Assembly (NCBI RefSeq): GCF_934754915.1
Contig: NZ_CAKVKB010000002.1
Coordinates: forward strand, 24,482-88,481
Direction: 5' to 3'
Length of the DNA: 64,000 nucleotides
Source of the DNA: an uncultured Clostridium sp.
GTDB taxonomy: Bacteria > Bacillota > Clostridia > Clostridiales > Clostridiaceae
The position numbers were made by a program, and so were the translations under genes. Positions within the stretch are counted from its first letter, which is position 1. Each line of letters starts with the position of its first letter. This document shows, in pieces, positions 43,238-52,109 of the stretch. The notes beneath the pieces were generated by a model, which saw only the letters and a program-made list of their open reading frames with translations, was not told the DNA's origin and did not search any database.

Positions 43238-44482
43238 TTAATATTTTATCTTGTTCCAATAATTTTTTATACTTGTTTCATATTTATTATTCTGCTCTTC
43301 ATAATATTTCCGTCCTATTAATTCTTTAGGCATATACTGCTGTTTAATGTAATGATTTTCAAAATCATGCGGATATTTATACCCTCCAACTCCTAATTTT
43401 TCAGCTCCACTATAATGTGCATCTTTTAAATGCATTGGAACATCTCCTACATTCATATTTTCCAAATCATTAAGAGCTCGATTTATAGCAATGCAAGCAC
43501 TATTTGATTTTGGAAGTGTTGCAAGATATATAACCATTTCAGATAATATTAACCCTGCTTCAGGCAGTCCTGTTTTTAAAACAAGATCTATTCCTGAATT
43601 TATTACTGTAAGTGCATTAGGCACAGCAAGCCCTATATCTTCTGCTGCTATTACCGCAATTCTCCTGACTATTGCATTCAGTTCTCCACCTTTTATGAGT
43701 CTTGCAAGATAATGAACTGCTGCATCAGGGTCACTTCCTCTTATACTCTTTTGAAGTGCACTCAAAAGATTATAGAATTCATCTCCACTACTGTCTGCTC
43801 TCATAGTGGACTGTCCAAGACTTTCAATGTATTCTTTAGTTATTTCTCTGATATGTTTGATTTGTGAATTTATAGCAAGTTCAAGAATATTATAAGATTT
43901 TCTATAATCTCCCTGAGATATTTCTGCTATATATTTTAGTGCATCTAATGAATAATTCACATTCACACCTTCATTTATAAGTTTTTTTAAAGAATTTTCA
44001 AGTCCTATGACTATATCATTACTGTTCAACGGTTTAAATTCAAATATATTGCATCTGCTTATTATAGCTTTGTGTATTACAAAATAAGGATTTTCTGTAG
44101 TACTTGCAATCAATGTTATTCTTCCATCTTCAATAAATTCTAATAACGCCTGCTGCTGCTTTTTATTAAAATGTTGTATTTCATCAATATAAAGTACCAC
44201 TCCATTATAACTCATCAGATTTCCCATATTATTCGTTATGTCCTGTATATCTTTGACACTTGCTGTTGTTGCATTTAATTTATAGAATTTTTTATCAACA
44301 TAGTTAGCCATTATATTTGCTAAAGTTGTTTTTCCTGTACCTGGTGGTCCATAAAATATGCAATTACATATTTTTCTGTTTTTTATTAAATTATATAATG
44401 GTTTTCCTTCACCAAGTATATGCTTTTGACCTGCAAAATCCTCTAGTGATGAAGGTCTCATTAAATCAGCTAATGGTCTCAC
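43238..44482 (-). CDS. rarA: Replication-associated recombination protein RarA (MgsA)
   Basis: AAA+ ATPase acting at stalled forks. 414 residues. The N-terminus MRPLADLMRPSSLEDFAGQKHILG is typical. Walker A is GPPGTGKTTLANIMA near residue 48, Walker B LYIDEIQHFNKKQQ, sensor 1 IASTTENPYFVI. The C-terminal tetramerisation domain has SDPDAAVHYLARLIKGGE. The closest confusion, DnaX or RuvB, is excluded by the C-terminal domain. Confidence 0.93.
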   Translation of the reverse strand: MRPLADLMRPSSLEDFAGQKHILGEGKPLYNLIKNRKICNCIFYGPPGTGKTTLANIMANYVDKKFYKLNATTASVKDIQDITNNMGNLMSYNGVVLYIDEIQHFNKKQQQALLEFIEDGRITLIASTTENPYFVIHKAIISRCNIFEFKPLNSNDIVIGLENSLKKLINEGVNVNYSLDALKYIAEISQGDYRKSYNILELAINSQIKHIREITKEYIESLGQSTMRADSSGDEFYNLLSALQKSIRGSDPDAAVHYLARLIKGGELNAIVRRIAVIAAEDIGLAVPNALTVINSGIDLVLKTGLPEAGLILSEMVIYLATLPKSNSACIAINRALNDLENMNVGDVPMHLKDAHYSGAEKLGVGGYKYPHDFENHYIKQQYMPKELIGRKYYEEQNNKYETSIKNYWNKIKY

Positions 44483-44579
44483 TAAAAATATCCCCTATCC
44501 TATACATATATATCTATAATTTTAATTTCTATAATACATATTCAAATAGCTCAAATATTTCATCATTCACTATTGAATA

Positions 44580-44628
44580 TATATTGATGAAATATGATAA
44601 ATATATATTACCATATTTCATCAATATA
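44580..44628. repeat. 17-bp perfect inverted repeat upstream of rarA
   Basis: TATATTGATGAAATATG (44580-44596) and its reverse complement (44612-44628) enclose 15 bases. It lies about 100 bases before the rarA start and 55 bases beyond the terminator of the upstream gene. It could be an operator, a leader hairpin or a back-up terminator; no U tract is attached. Confidence 0.6.
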
Positions 44629-44682
44629 CAACTGATTAAATTATATCATTAATATCTTCACATCTAAAATCCTCAAAATAAT

Positions 44683-44719
44683 ACAGCTATTATATTGTTA
44701 ATTTCCATATAATAGCTGT
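44683..44719 (-). terminator. Terminator after the hydrogenase-like sensor gene
   Basis: Perfect 13-bp stem ACAGCTATTATAT / ATATAATAGCTGT around 11 bases, ten bases past the stop, continuing ATTATTTTG on the minus strand. Confidence 0.8.
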
Positions 44720-44728
44720 TTATTTAGA

Positions 44729-46654
44729 CTATTTTAGTATACTACTTGTTTCCTTCATCATTCCATCAAGTTTTTTAGCCACACCTTCAAGCATATTCAT
44801 TGATTCGTTTATGAAATTTCCCTCTTGTGTAATATTATCAACATCATACAATGCATCTTCAACATTTTTCAATAATTTTTTGTTGGTCTCTAATGTATCT
44901 TCCACTATGCCCTTTATCTTATCTATAACGTAATATAATTTTTTCTCACTTTCCTTGGCATTACTTACAGCTCTCTTCGACTTATCAGACAATTCTCTTA
45001 TATTCTCAGCAACTACAGAAAAACCTTTTCCAGCTTCTCCAGCTCTTGCAGCTTCTATAGAAGCATTTAAAGATAACAAATTTATATCACTTGCTATTGA
45101 ATTAACATTTTTTATCATTATTTTATATTGATCAATTTCACTTGAGATATCCATAGTTGCTAATCTGATGTTAGTACATAACTGATCCATTTCATTCATA
45201 TGTTTTGATACACTATTCATATCATCAGAACTTCTAATTCCTAAATTATTTATCTTATTAGTTCCTTCTCCAACTTTATCTATATTGTCATTCAATACTT
45301 CCATAACTTGTTCAAGTTTTCCAACAAGTTCAGCTACTTTGTTATTAATATTCTCCATTTCCTTTTTTTCTTTCCTACATATGTATAATACATTTTGATT
45401 ACAATTTAATGGCTGATTTACTCCTTTAGCTATTGCAATGGCCATATTCCTACATGTTTGATATCCACATGCATGACAATCAAAATTTTTCTGTTCTTCT
45501 GTAGTTTTATTTAATTTTCTATAAGCCATTTCTATTTCCTCTTCAGCAGGCTCCTCTATATATTTGCCAACAGGCTCATACTTTCTTATAAAATCATTTA
45601 TATCTAATCTTTTATCAAAAAATTCATACTGTTTATCAACACCTTTTTTTGTAGTATTCTGCTTTCTTTTTTCTCTTGTAAATTGTTCAACATCGTACAT
45701 TATGCTGTTCATTTTAAATACCATATAGTCTTGGCCCACTGCTGTTCCTCCATTACAGCCAAATTGACAGTTTAAAACATCAAATACCTGAGGTCTAAAT
45801 TCTGGTTTTTCTTTTTCATAAGTATCCAAATCATTATAAACTTGAATTCCTTCACTATTTATTATGTTAAGCTTAGGATTATGAATCAATATATTATCTT
45901 TTAATCCACCTGGCCTTGAATATATAGAACCTTCAAGTCCCTGTTCTTCATCAAATTCAAAATCACTATATATTTTTACTTGAGGAAGATTTATATTATT
46001 TGCATTAAAATATTTCTTCAATTTTCCAAATGTAATATTATAATCTACAAGACCAGTCTGATTAAATTCATCTTTTTTAGCTATACATGGAGATAATGCA
46101 GCTATTTTCCCAGACATATTTAGATATTTTTTCATGTAAATCACCAAACAGATCATAGGACTCTGAATAGGAGATAAATCCTTTATTAATCCATGCCGGT
46201 ATTTAAGTATGTAATTGACTATTGCCGCACAAGACTGACTTATAATTTTCCTTGCAGGTTCTTTTTCAAGAAGTCGAACATGAGCCCATGTACATATATC
46301 TGCACCAAATGAAACATCATAAATTTTATTAACTCCATTATTTCTAAGCCATTGAAGTGCATGTCTCCAATTTCCATCAAATGCAATCTTTATTGCTGGA
46401 GCCACTATTATATTTATTTTTTCACCTCTTTTTAAATCACTTATAAATTCATCCGTATCATCCTCGAATCTTCTTGCTTTATGCGCACATGCAGTAATAC
46501 ATGAACCGCATTTTATACACTTATCTTCATCAATAGAAATCGTAAGCTGATCATTTTCATCATATTCAGCTATATTAGCATCTATTGCAGGGCATGCTCT
46601 GACACAGTTATTACATCCTACACATTTGTCTTTATCAATTATAATTGTACTCAT
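44729..46654 (-). CDS. Soluble [FeFe]-hydrogenase-like sensor fused to a chemotaxis signalling domain
   Basis: 641 residues, no membrane segment. In order: two ferredoxin-type 4Fe-4S motifs (cysteines 11, 14, 17, 21 and 46, 49, 52, 56); a hydrogenase large-subunit C-terminal domain (~80-310) with the four H-cluster cysteines C142 (QSCAAI), C190 (PCIAKK), C296 and C300 (CQFGCNGG); a small extra Fe-S cysteine cluster near 395-425 (CHACGYQTC ... NCNQ); a coiled linker; and an MCP signalling tip (INLLSLNASIEAARAGEAGKGFSVVAENIRELS). The proton-transfer cysteine of catalytic enzymes is alanine (A143). That is characteristic of sensory (group C/D) hydrogenases, so it probably senses H2 or redox state rather than making H2. 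Confidence 0.88.
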   Translation of the reverse strand: MSTIIIDKDKCVGCNNCVRACPAIDANIAEYDENDQLTISIDEDKCIKCGSCITACAHKARRFEDDTDEFISDLKRGEKINIIVAPAIKIAFDGNWRHALQWLRNNGVNKIYDVSFGADICTWAHVRLLEKEPARKIISQSCAAIVNYILKYRHGLIKDLSPIQSPMICLVIYMKKYLNMSGKIAALSPCIAKKDEFNQTGLVDYNITFGKLKKYFNANNINLPQVKIYSDFEFDEEQGLEGSIYSRPGGLKDNILIHNPKLNIINSEGIQVYNDLDTYEKEKPEFRPQVFDVLNCQFGCNGGTAVGQDYMVFKMNSIMYDVEQFTREKRKQNTTKKGVDKQYEFFDKRLDINDFIRKYEPVGKYIEEPAEEEIEMAYRKLNKTTEEQKNFDCHACGYQTCRNMAIAIAKGVNQPLNCNQNVLYICRKEKKEMENINNKVAELVGKLEQVMEVLNDNIDKVGEGTNKINNLGIRSSDDMNSVSKHMNEMDQLCTNIRLATMDISSEIDQYKIMIKNVNSIASDINLLSLNASIEAARAGEAGKGFSVVAENIRELSDKSKRAVSNAKESEKKLYYVIDKIKGIVEDTLETNKKLLKNVEDALYDVDNITQEGNFINESMNMLEGVAKKLDGMMKETSSILK

Positions 46655-46773
46655 AGTTACCCCCCTTAAAACAACACAATTTTATACTCTTAATACTATT
46701 TTACCATATATGTAATAATAAAGCAGAAATATATTTTTTCAAGCACAACATATATTTACACTTATATTGCAAA

Positions 46774-46814
46774 AAACCCATATAAACATTAATAATTAAT
46801 GCTTATATGGGTTT
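46774..46814 (-). terminator. Terminator of the ABC transporter operon
   Basis: AAACCCATATAAACATTAAT (46774-46793) pairs with 46795-46814 over about 18 bp (one G-U), six bases beyond the ATPase stop; the minus strand continues TTTGC. Long, stable stem. Confidence 0.8.
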
Positions 46815-46820
46815 AGCCTG

Positions 46821-47621
46821 TTATCCAAATAAAGTTCTATCACTTAAGCCTTCTTCTCCATTTCCATTTGCTTTTTCAAATAATCCAAGAAGACTGTTTG
46901 TATCCAATTTTTCTTTTTCTTTGCCTTTTATATCTGCAAGAATTTGACCTCTGTGCATCATAAATAGTCGATTTCCATTTTCAATAGCATGTTTAAGATT
47001 ATGAGTAACCATAAGAGTAGTAATTCCACTTTCTTTTACTATTTTTCTTGTTATCTCCATTATCTTTTCAGACGTTTTTGGATCCAATGCAGCTGTGTGC
47101 TCATCCAGTAATAAAAGTTTTGGCTTAGACATTACTGACATAAGAAGAGTTAGGGCTTGCCTTTGTCCTCCTGACAAGAGCTGTACTTTATTATGAAGCT
47201 TATCTTCAAGTCCTAGATTTATTTCACTGACCATTTCTTTATAATAATCAATTCTCTTTTTATTTATTCCTGGAGCAAATCCAAATCTTTTTCCTTTATT
47301 ATCTGCAAGAGCTATATTTTCTAATATGGTCATATTAGGTGCTACACCCTTTGATGGATCCTGAAAAACCCTTCCAATAGATTTACATCGAATATATTCA
47401 GGCTTATTTATTACCTCAATTCCATCTAATAATATAGATCCTGAATCAGCTTGTAATGTACCAGATATCATATTCAGCAATGTAGATTTTCCAGCCCCAT
47501 TTGATCCTATTATACTTACAAAATCCCCTTCACTAACTTCCAATGATAATTTATCAAATACTCTGTTTTCATTTATAGTGTTAGGATTAAACACTTTGGA
47601 TAGTTGTGTCACTTTTAACAT
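46821..47621 (-). CDS. ABC transporter ATP-binding protein
   Basis: ATPase of 266 residues paired with the next two genes. Walker A IIGSNGAGKSTLLNM, signature LLSGGQRQALTLLMSVM, Walker B LLLLDEHTAALDPKT and the switch histidine VTHNLKHA are intact. The ATG at 47619-47621 is preferred over the GTG five codons upstream because that GTG overlaps the AAGGTGG ribosome binding site. The gene overlaps the permease end. Family resembles the putative tryptophan/tyrosine (TrpXYZ) importers. Confidence 0.9.
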   Translation of the reverse strand: MLKVTQLSKVFNPNTINENRVFDKLSLEVSEGDFVSIIGSNGAGKSTLLNMISGTLQADSGSILLDGIEVINKPEYIRCKSIGRVFQDPSKGVAPNMTILENIALADNKGKRFGFAPGINKKRIDYYKEMVSEINLGLEDKLHNKVQLLSGGQRQALTLLMSVMSKPKLLLLDEHTAALDPKTSEKIMEITRKIVKESGITTLMVTHNLKHAIENGNRLFMMHRGQILADIKGKEKEKLDTNSLLGLFEKANGNGEEGLSDRTLFG

Positions 47622-48501
47622 CTTTTTGTGCACCACCTTCTATAAGTTTTTTCTTTTTAAATTTAAATACACCATTATTAGAACATAGTGCTACTACTAC
47701 TATAATAGCTGTCATAAGTTTCAAATCGTTAGCAGTCAAGCCTATTACAGCTCCATATTTCAATACTATTGCTATTGCACCTTTATATATTATTGCTCCG
47801 ATTATAGAAAGAGTAGTTGCTTTTATGAATGTTACCTTTTCAAATAAAGATGTTCCAATTATTACTGCTGCAAGTCCCATTACAACTGTACCAGTTCCCA
47901 TTCCAACATCTGCAAATCCTTGATATTGAGCTGTAATTGCTCCAGCTGTTGCAGCCAGTGCATTACTTATAAGAAGCCCTAAAACTTTTATAAAATCCTT
48001 ATTTACACCTAGAGATGACACAACCTGTTCATTATCACCTACTGCAATAAGTAAAAAACCAGATTTAGTTTTCAAATATAGGTCTAAAAGAATTTTTATA
48101 ACTATTAATGCCACTGCAATGAGTACTATAGCAGGTACATTTAATTTAAATATATTATCTACATTAAATAAAGGAACATTTGCTTTTCCCATTATCCTTA
48201 AGTTTATTGAATACAAGCCTATCATCATAAGTATCCCAGCCATTAAATTGTCAATTTTTAATTTAACATGTAAAAGTCCTGTAATAGTTCCAGCTATTGC
48301 TCCTCCTCCTGCTGCTACAAGTATGCTTATCCATGGATTTACACCTTTTACCAGAAGAGCAGCACTTATAGCTGCCCCCATAGGAAATGTTCCATCAACA
48401 GACATATCTGGAAAATCTAATATTTTATATGTTATATAAACTGCAATTGCTACAATAGAGAATAATAGACCTTGTTCTAAAATATTTATTAAAACATCCA
48501 C
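47587..48501 (-). CDS. ABC transporter permease (TrpY-like)
   Basis: 304 residues with about eight to nine membrane helices, starting LINILEQGLLFSIVAIAVYITYKILDFPDMSVDGTFP. This is the branched-chain-permease-like fold used by DUF534-associated importers. Its start codon directly abuts the binding protein stop (shared base at 48501) and its end overlaps the ATPase gene, so translation of the three proteins is coupled. Confidence 0.87.
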   Translation of the reverse strand: MDVLINILEQGLLFSIVAIAVYITYKILDFPDMSVDGTFPMGAAISAALLVKGVNPWISILVAAGGGAIAGTITGLLHVKLKIDNLMAGILMMIGLYSINLRIMGKANVPLFNVDNIFKLNVPAIVLIAVALIVIKILLDLYLKTKSGFLLIAVGDNEQVVSSLGVNKDFIKVLGLLISNALAATAGAITAQYQGFADVGMGTGTVVMGLAAVIIGTSLFEKVTFIKATTLSIIGAIIYKGAIAIVLKYGAVIGLTANDLKLMTAIIVVVALCSNNGVFKFKKKKLIEGGAQKDVKSDTTIQSV

Positions 48502-49517
48502 TATTCTACTCCTCCTGTAACTAATTTAGCATCCTTTTCAATATCTTCTGGAATAGTTATTCCTAATTTTGTAGCAACATCTGTATTTATAGTAAATGAC
48601 ATTTGACTTAATGTTGTTATTTCAATATCAGAAGGATTCTTTCCATCTAATATTTCAGCTGCTTTATATCCAGCTTCTTTTCCTAATTTATAGTAATCAA
48701 TACCTATAGTTGCAAGACCACCTTTAGTTACTACGGCTTCTTCTGCCCCGATAATAGGTTTCTTGGCATCTAAACAAATCTTTCCAACCAAGCTATATGC
48801 AGAAGCTACTGTATTATCAGTTGGAGTATATAAAACATCAATATCGTTTATTGCACTTGCAAGATTTTGGTTTATTTCATTTACATTTGTTACACCAACT
48901 TCTTTTACAGCTAATCCTTCTTTTTCTGCAGCTGCTTTTAATTCTTCTACTTGAATCAATGAATTGGTTTCTGAAGTATTATAAATTACTCCTACTGTCT
49001 TTGTTTCTGGAAGTAATTTCTTTAATAATTTCATTTGATCTTCTACTGGTACTTTATCAGATGTTCCAGTAACATTAGTTCCAGAACTTTTCCAATCCTT
49101 TGCAATTTCAGCTGCTACTGGATCTGTAACTGCTGTAAATACTATAGGAATATCCTTTGTTGAATTATATGCCGCCTGTGCTGCTGGTGTTGCTATGGCA
49201 AATATTAAATCCTTTTTACCATCTGCAAATTGCTTAGTTATTGTTTGTGCGTTTGCTTGTTCACCTTGAGCATTCTGCTGATCTATATTTATATTTTTTC
49301 CTTCTTCATATCCTTTTTCTTTCAATCCATCTACAAATCCATTATTTGCAGAATCCAATGCATCATGTTGAACAAGTTGAACAACACCAATATTTTTAGT
49401 ATTTCCATTTCCCTTATTATCAGAATTGCTTGTCCCAGAACTTCCTCCACAGCCAATTAATGAAGTTCCTATTATTGCTGCGGTAATAAGTGCCCCTAAT
49501 TTTTTCTTTCCTACCAT
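48501..49517 (-). CDS. ABC transporter substrate-binding lipoprotein (DUF534/TrpX-like)
   Basis: 338 residues. Signal peptide with lipobox LIGC, acylated cysteine at residue 23, then a Gly/Ser/Asn linker. The mature periplasmic-binding fold contains IGVVQLVQHDALDSANNGFVDGLKEKGY, typical of the ABC_sub_bind (DUF534) family whose characterised members bind tryptophan or tyrosine. VPVEDQMKLLKKLLPETKTVGVIYNTSETNS is the hinge region. First gene of the operon. The ligand is inferred from the family only; no T-box or TRAP site was found upstream. Confidence 0.87.
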   Translation of the reverse strand: MVGKKKLGALITAAIIGTSLIGCGGSSGTSNSDNKGNGNTKNIGVVQLVQHDALDSANNGFVDGLKEKGYEEGKNINIDQQNAQGEQANAQTITKQFADGKKDLIFAIATPAAQAAYNSTKDIPIVFTAVTDPVAAEIAKDWKSSGTNVTGTSDKVPVEDQMKLLKKLLPETKTVGVIYNTSETNSLIQVEELKAAAEKEGLAVKEVGVTNVNEINQNLASAINDIDVLYTPTDNTVASAYSLVGKICLDAKKPIIGAEEAVVTKGGLATIGIDYYKLGKEAGYKAAEILDGKNPSDIEITTLSQMSFTINTDVATKLGITIPEDIEKDAKLVTGGVE

Positions 49518-49748
49518 AATTCTATCCTCCTATATATATGTTGTCAGTTTAACTTAATTATTATTTACTCCTAAAAAATAAATTGATAATTATACGCTTA
49601 TATTTATGCTATTACCTCAATTGAATTGACAACCTTTTATTAATTTATTAATTTATATTATCATAATTTAAAATTACTGTAAAGTTTTATCTCCTATATA
49701 TTAAAATTTTTTTATTTTTTCTCACATTTTATATATATTATGTCGAAT
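49518..49748. other. Intergenic upstream of the ABC importer
   Basis: Holds GGAGG before the lipoprotein ATG and an exact dyad GTTGTCA ... TGACAAC (about 49541 and 49627) 80 bases apart. A TATAAT occurs on the minus strand near 49597 without a good -35. No leader peptide, T-box or other riboswitch was recognised. Confidence 0.4.
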
Positions 49749-49782
49749 AAAAAAAGGAGACTTAAATATTTTAAGCTCCTCA
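49749..49782 (-). terminator. Terminator after hutP
   Basis: AGGAG(A)CTTAAA and TTTAAGCTCCT form an 11-bp stem with one bulged A. On the minus strand it is followed by TTTTTTT. Confidence 0.8.
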
Positions 49783-49827
49783 TTATTTTTCTCATTTATT
49801 AATTATTTATCTAAAAACTGTTAATTT

Positions 49828-50241
49828 TCACATTGGAATGCTTCTATGTCCAATTCCTATAACTACTTCATCTAAATGAAGTAACCCTATGCTTAAAAAT
49901 ATACATACAGAAACATGTTCTCCACCTCTTGCAATTCCTACTTTTCCACCTACATTTAATCCATTAGCTCTATTGCTGATCTGAATTATGGCATCTCGTG
50001 CTGCGCCTATTACAGCACCTTCATGAAGGTGCTCTTCTCTTATAAGTCCATTTCTTTTTGCAGCTACTAGTGCACTTTCTAAAATCTTCGAAACAGATGA
50101 ATTTATATTTCCACCTATATTTACTGCTGTCACCTTTATTCCTTGTTTACTATACATATTCTTTAAAACTTCTTCTTCTTCTCTATCACAAATCGCCATC
50201 TTGGTAGCTATCTTTGCAATTTTTGTACTATTACTATCCAT
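49828..50241 (-). CDS. hutP: HutP-family RNA-binding antiterminator
   Basis: 137 residues matching HutP, which binds NAG repeats in RNA with Mg2+ and histidine to prevent termination. Conserved parts are EEHLHEGAVIGAARDAIIQIS, GLNVGGKVGIARGGEHVSVCIFLSIGLLHLDEVVIGIGHRSIP; the metal/ligand histidines of the HLHEG and LLHLDE segments are kept. No histidine-utilisation genes are present in the window. It stands alone between terminators, next to the fatty-acid operon, so its target is unknown. Confidence 0.85.
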   Translation of the reverse strand: MDSNSTKIAKIATKMAICDREEEEVLKNMYSKQGIKVTAVNIGGNINSSVSKILESALVAAKRNGLIREEHLHEGAVIGAARDAIIQISNRANGLNVGGKVGIARGGEHVSVCIFLSIGLLHLDEVVIGIGHRSIPM

Positions 50242-50367
50242 AATATTCTCCTAACACTAAAAACTTTAATTTGATTATATAACATTAATTTTCAGTTGTC
50301 AGTTCTATATAATATTGTTATCATAGATTTTAAATGCAAAATATAATGTTTATTATCAATAATATAA

Positions 50368-50411
50368 AAAGCACTTAAAAGTCATTTCTTAAACTTACTT
50401 TTAAGTGCTTT
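50368..50411 (-). terminator. Terminator of the fab/acc operon
   Basis: Perfect 15-bp stem AAAGCACTTAAAAGT / ACTTTTAAGTGCTTT around 14 bases, six bases after the accA stop, with TTTATATT following on the minus strand. Confidence 0.85.
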
Positions 50412-50416
50412 CTAAA

Positions 50417-51235
50417 TTAATAGAAGTTTCCCATATTTCTAAATTTTTTATATCTTTCATCTACCAAACTTTCTAAATCCTTATTTTTAACTTTAAGAAG
50501 AAACTGTATAATACTATTTTTAATTTCTTCTGCCGTTTTTTGAGGATTCTTGTGAGCTCCACCTCTAGGTTCTTTTATAACTTCATCTATTATATTAAAT
50601 TCCTTTAGGTTTTTAGCTGTTATCTTCATAGCTTCAGCTGCTTCCTTTACTCTTGAAGCATCTTTCCACAAAATAGATGCAAAGCCTTCTGGTGAAAGAA
50701 TAGAATATATTGAATGTTCAAGCATACACACATTATCTGCAACCATTAATGCTAATGCTCCTCCACTTCCTCCTTCACCAGTAATAACAGACATTATTGG
50801 TGTTTTAAGTCTGCTTAATTCAAATAAATTATTTGCAATAGCCTGACCTTGACCTCTTTCTTCAGCTCCAAGTCCGCAAAAGGCTCCTGGAGTATCCACA
50901 AAACATATTACAGGTCTCTTGAATTTTTCAGCTTGCTTCATAAGTCTTAATGCTTTTCTATATCCTTCAGGGTTAGGCATACCAAAATTTCTCTTTATAT
51001 TTTCATTAGTATTGCTTCCTTTTGTTATAGAAATCACCGTAACATTTGTTCCATTAATAGAAGCAATTCCTCCTATTATAGCTTTATCATCACCAAAGCA
51101 TCTATCTCCATGAAGTTCAATAAAATCTTTGAATATAATTTCTATATAAAATTTTCCTGTAGGCCTCTCTTTATGTCTTGCTATTTCAACGCTTTCCCAA
51201 GCTTCACTATTACCCTTAATAAATTCTCTATTCAT
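50417..51235 (-). CDS. accA: Acetyl-CoA carboxylase carboxyltransferase alpha
   Basis: Subunit transferring carboxyl from biotin to acetyl-CoA, forming malonyl-CoA with AccD. 272 residues. Recognisable segments are FIELHGDRCFGDDKAIIGGIA, CFVDTPGAFCGLGAEERGQGQAIANNL and VITGEGGSGGALALMVAD. Shorter than E. coli AccA, as in Clostridia. Its start overlaps the accD stop by eight bases, ensuring equal synthesis. Last gene of the operon. Confidence 0.95.
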   Translation of the reverse strand: MNREFIKGNSEAWESVEIARHKERPTGKFYIEIIFKDFIELHGDRCFGDDKAIIGGIASINGTNVTVISITKGSNTNENIKRNFGMPNPEGYRKALRLMKQAEKFKRPVICFVDTPGAFCGLGAEERGQGQAIANNLFELSRLKTPIMSVITGEGGSGGALALMVADNVCMLEHSIYSILSPEGFASILWKDASRVKEAAEAMKITAKNLKEFNIIDEVIKEPRGGAHKNPQKTAEEIKNSIIQFLLKVKNKDLESLVDERYKKFRNMGNFY

Positions 51236-52109
51236 AATTCTTCACTCCATGTAAAACAAGAATTCTATATATACATGCCCTAAGATCTTTTCTTTCGACT
51301 ATGGAATCAATAAATCCTTTTTCTAAAAGGAATTCTGCCTTTTGAAAATTATCTGGAAGAGTCTCTTTAATAGTGTTTTCTATAACCCTTCTGCCTGCAA
51401 ATCCAACAAGTGCATCTGGCTCACTTAAGATAATATCACCTTCCATTGCAAAACTTGCAGTCACACCACCTGTTGTAGGATCAGTTAATACTGAAATATA
51501 TAAAAGACCAGCTTCATCATGTTTGGCTAAAGCACTGCTCACTTTCGCCATCTGCATAAGGGAAAAAATACCTTCCTGCATTCTTGCCCCTCCAGATGTA
51601 GTAAATATTATTACAGGAAGTTTGTTTGCTGTAGAATATTCTATTAATCTAGTTAGCTTTTCTCCAACTACAGTTCCCATACTTCCCATCATAAAAAAGC
51701 TATCCATTATTCCACATGCAATTTTTAATCCATTTATCAATCCTATACCTGTTACAACAGCTTCAGAACTTGTTGTCTTATGGCTGCTACTTTTAATTTT
51801 TTCATCATATCCATCAAAGCCAAGAGGATTGGTAGTTTTTAAATCTCCCCACATTTCTTCGAATGTATTTTTATCAAAAAACATTCTTATTCTTTCTTTG
51901 GCATTCAATCTGAAATGATGATTACAATTAGGACAAACATATTTGTAATTTTCCAAATCATCTTGATATATCATCTGACCACATTTATCACATTTAGTCC
52001 ACATGCCTGACGGAATATTAGGTTTTTCTATTTTTAATTCTTCATTGTTCTTTAACACTGCAGGCTTTACAACTGCATATTGTCTTTTAACAAATAAATC
52101 CTTAAGCAT
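51228..52109 (-). CDS. accD: Acetyl-CoA carboxylase carboxyltransferase beta
   Basis: 293 residues. The N-terminal zinc ribbon is MWTKCDKCGQMIYQDDLENYKYVCPNCNHHF. The crotonase-fold core shows TTSGGARMQEGIFSLMQMAKVS and LTDPTTGGVTASFAMEGDIILSEP. Overlaps accC by eight bases at one end and accA by eight at the other. Firm. Confidence 0.96.
   Translation of the reverse strand: MLKDLFVKRQYAVVKPAVLKNNEELKIEKPNIPSGMWTKCDKCGQMIYQDDLENYKYVCPNCNHHFRLNAKERIRMFFDKNTFEEMWGDLKTTNPLGFDGYDEKIKSSSHKTTSSEAVVTGIGLINGLKIACGIMDSFFMMGSMGTVVGEKLTRLIEYSTANKLPVIIFTTSGGARMQEGIFSLMQMAKVSSALAKHDEAGLLYISVLTDPTTGGVTASFAMEGDIILSEPDALVGFAGRRVIENTIKETLPDNFQKAEFLLEKGFIDSIVERKDLRACIYRILVLHGVKNYE

Noticed and set aside
48501..49748. 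T-box or tryptophan attenuator before the ABC importer
   Set aside because: No AGGGTGG-type T-box sequence, leader peptide with Trp codons or suitable terminator was found upstream of the lipoprotein gene.
51373..51918. 181-codon plus-strand open frame inside accD
   Set aside because: Complement of the conserved accD core; no Shine-Dalgarno and no recognisable motif.
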